Part shown: positions 63,252 through 64,000 of the stretch, in pieces
Numbering within the stretch: the first letter of the stretch is position 1
Layout of the letters: each line of letters begins with the position of its first letter
Assembly (NCBI GenBank): GCA_041395525.1
Contig: JAWLAH010000008.1
Location: 1-64,000 of the forward strand
Origin: CADEED01 sp020442965
Lineage (GTDB): Bacteria > Pseudomonadota > Gammaproteobacteria > Steroidobacterales > Steroidobacteraceae
Length of the DNA stretch: 64,000 nucleotides
Direction of reading: 5' to 3'
Position numbers and translations under genes: made by a program
The notes under the pieces: generated by a model
The model's database searches: none
Seen by the model: only the letters and a program-made list of their open reading frames with translations
What the model was told of the DNA's origin: nothing

Positions 63252-64000
63252 CTAGAACTTGGTCTTCTTCAGCACCCACCAAGGTGCCATCGAGGAATCG
63301 AGATGCTGTTTCATGAAGATCTCGGTGAGGGTGGCAACCGCGCACCAGACGCGCGTCACAAACGTAAAGCCGGGAAAGAACAAGATCACCCAAGCGAAGG
63401 TCAGATCGAATCGGCGGCGCTCCGAGAGCAGCCACCAGTACTCGATGTACATCACCGCCGTTAGCAGCAGGTAGAACAGATACACGAAGCCCATCACGCC
63501 CAAGACATAGCCGAATGGATACGCGAACAGCATGTAGGTCATGTACACGATGACCATGAATGGCAGAAACAGCTGCAGGCAGAGTCCCGACCAGACCAAT
63601 GCGATGAAGTTGGGCCATCCCATCAGGTCAGGCCTGAATCCCTGCCAATGCTTGCGTACATACAGGTAGTACAGGTCGCCGTCCCAACGCAGTCGCTGCA
63701 TCAGAAAGCCCCAGAGCGTGTCGGGCGCATCGGTGTGGCCGACGGCATCGGGCGCGAATTCGATGCGCAGACTGGGATGGCGAGCGAAGTATTTCTTGAT
63801 CCTGAGCGTGAGATCCAGATCCTCGGCGGTACCGCTATCCCATCCGCCGAGCTTCTGGAGCATCGCGCGTCGAAAGCAGCCGAAGGCACCCGACACGTTG
63901 TTGATGACATTGAACTGCGCGAGACCAGTCCGGCTCAGGTGGATAGAGAGCATGTACTCGAGCGCTTGCAACCGTGTCGTCAGCGACTTCTTCGCATTCC
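63252..64000 (-). CDS. Processive family 2 glycosyltransferase (start lies beyond window end)
   Basis: The frame runs off the right edge, so only the C-terminal ~249 residues are seen. The GT2 acceptor motif is TAEDLDLTLRIKK, preceded by SGAFGCFRRAMLQKLGGWD, and the processive QxxRW motif is QRLRWDGDLYY. Four or five membrane helices follow, as in BcsA/PgaC/NodC synthases. The stop is one base before the TolC-type ATG, so the three export genes form one operon. The polymer is unknown. Confidence 0.9.
   Translation of the reverse strand, partial: NAKKSLTTRLQALEYMLSIHLSRTGLAQFNVINNVSGAFGCFRRAMLQKLGGWDSGTAEDLDLTLRIKKYFARHPSLRIEFAPDAVGHTDAPDTLWGFLMQRLRWDGDLYYLYVRKHWQGFRPDLMGWPNFIALVWSGLCLQLFLPFMVIVYMTYMLFAYPFGYVLGVMGFVYLFYLLLTAVMYIEYWWLLSERRRFDLTFAWVILFFPGFTFVTRVWCAVATLTEIFMKQHLDSSMAPWWVLKKTKF

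Overview
The window is about 64 kb of gene-dense, GC-rich (roughly 60% or more by eye) chromosomal DNA from a Gram-negative bacterium. I see no IS element, prophage, CRISPR array, rRNA or tRNA. Gene order points to a gammaproteobacterium near the Xanthomonadales/Nevskiales/Steroidobacter side. The def-fmt-rsmB block lies back to back with lysM-dprA-smg-topA, DUF4390-ntrY-ntrX follows rsmB, and priA is followed by argS and a SPOR protein. The organism name is inference; the gene order is seen directly.

Layout. (1) 1-8.9 kb, plus strand: the end of an acetyl-CoA hydrolase/CoA-transferase family gene, a Ca2+/Na+ antiporter and a complete mrp Na+/H+ antiporter operon (mrpA-B fused, C, D, E, F, G), nearly all with overlapping stop and start codons. 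(2) 8.9-19.4 kb: exported or metabolic single genes: a VOC protein, a Tat-exported UbiD-like decarboxylase, an exported Rossmann/DUF6265 fusion, a glycerophosphodiesterase, a lipoprotein, a DUF5916 outer-membrane protein, an ASCH protein and acetyl-CoA synthetase. (3) 19.8-26.8 kb: a TPR-CHAT caspase-like lipoprotein, a small secreted protein, a divergent subtilisin-like protein, an ECF sigma factor and a one-TM putative anti-sigma factor, all in one direction. This is the best candidate for an undescribed system. (4) 26.8-33.2 kb: a stand-alone 5'-3' exonuclease, an HNH nuclease, the pntAA-pntAB-pntB transhydrogenase operon, and a second sigma operon (sigma, DUF3619-like, small acidic protein, DUF3106). 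(5) 33.5-43.4 kb: priA with DnaA-box-like 9-mers just upstream, an EF-hand protein, argS, a SPOR protein, a methyltransferase with a small partner, an aldo/keto reductase, an exported SDR, and a cyclic-di-GMP-I riboswitch ahead of an Ig/FnIII-like lipoprotein. (6) 43.4-56.3 kb: ntrX-ntrY-DUF4390-rsmB-fmt-def on the minus strand, divergent from lysM-dprA-smg-topA. (7) 56.5-64 kb: a large S8 peptidase with a strong terminator, then a minus-strand polysaccharide-type export operon: a GT2 synthase cut by the window end, a TolC protein fused to a barrel-like C-terminal domain, and a HlyD adaptor.

Themes. Ion and proton-motive-force handling (Mrp, CaCA, Pnt) sits beside many envelope and exported proteins. 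Two sigma-factor operons, a c-di-GMP riboswitch and NtrYX give several layers of envelope or nutrient signalling. Across the whole window the heptamer TTGTTAG/CTAACAA is far commoner than its GC-richer counterpart TTGTTGG/CCAACAA, which looks like a genome-level signal rather than a property of any one gene.
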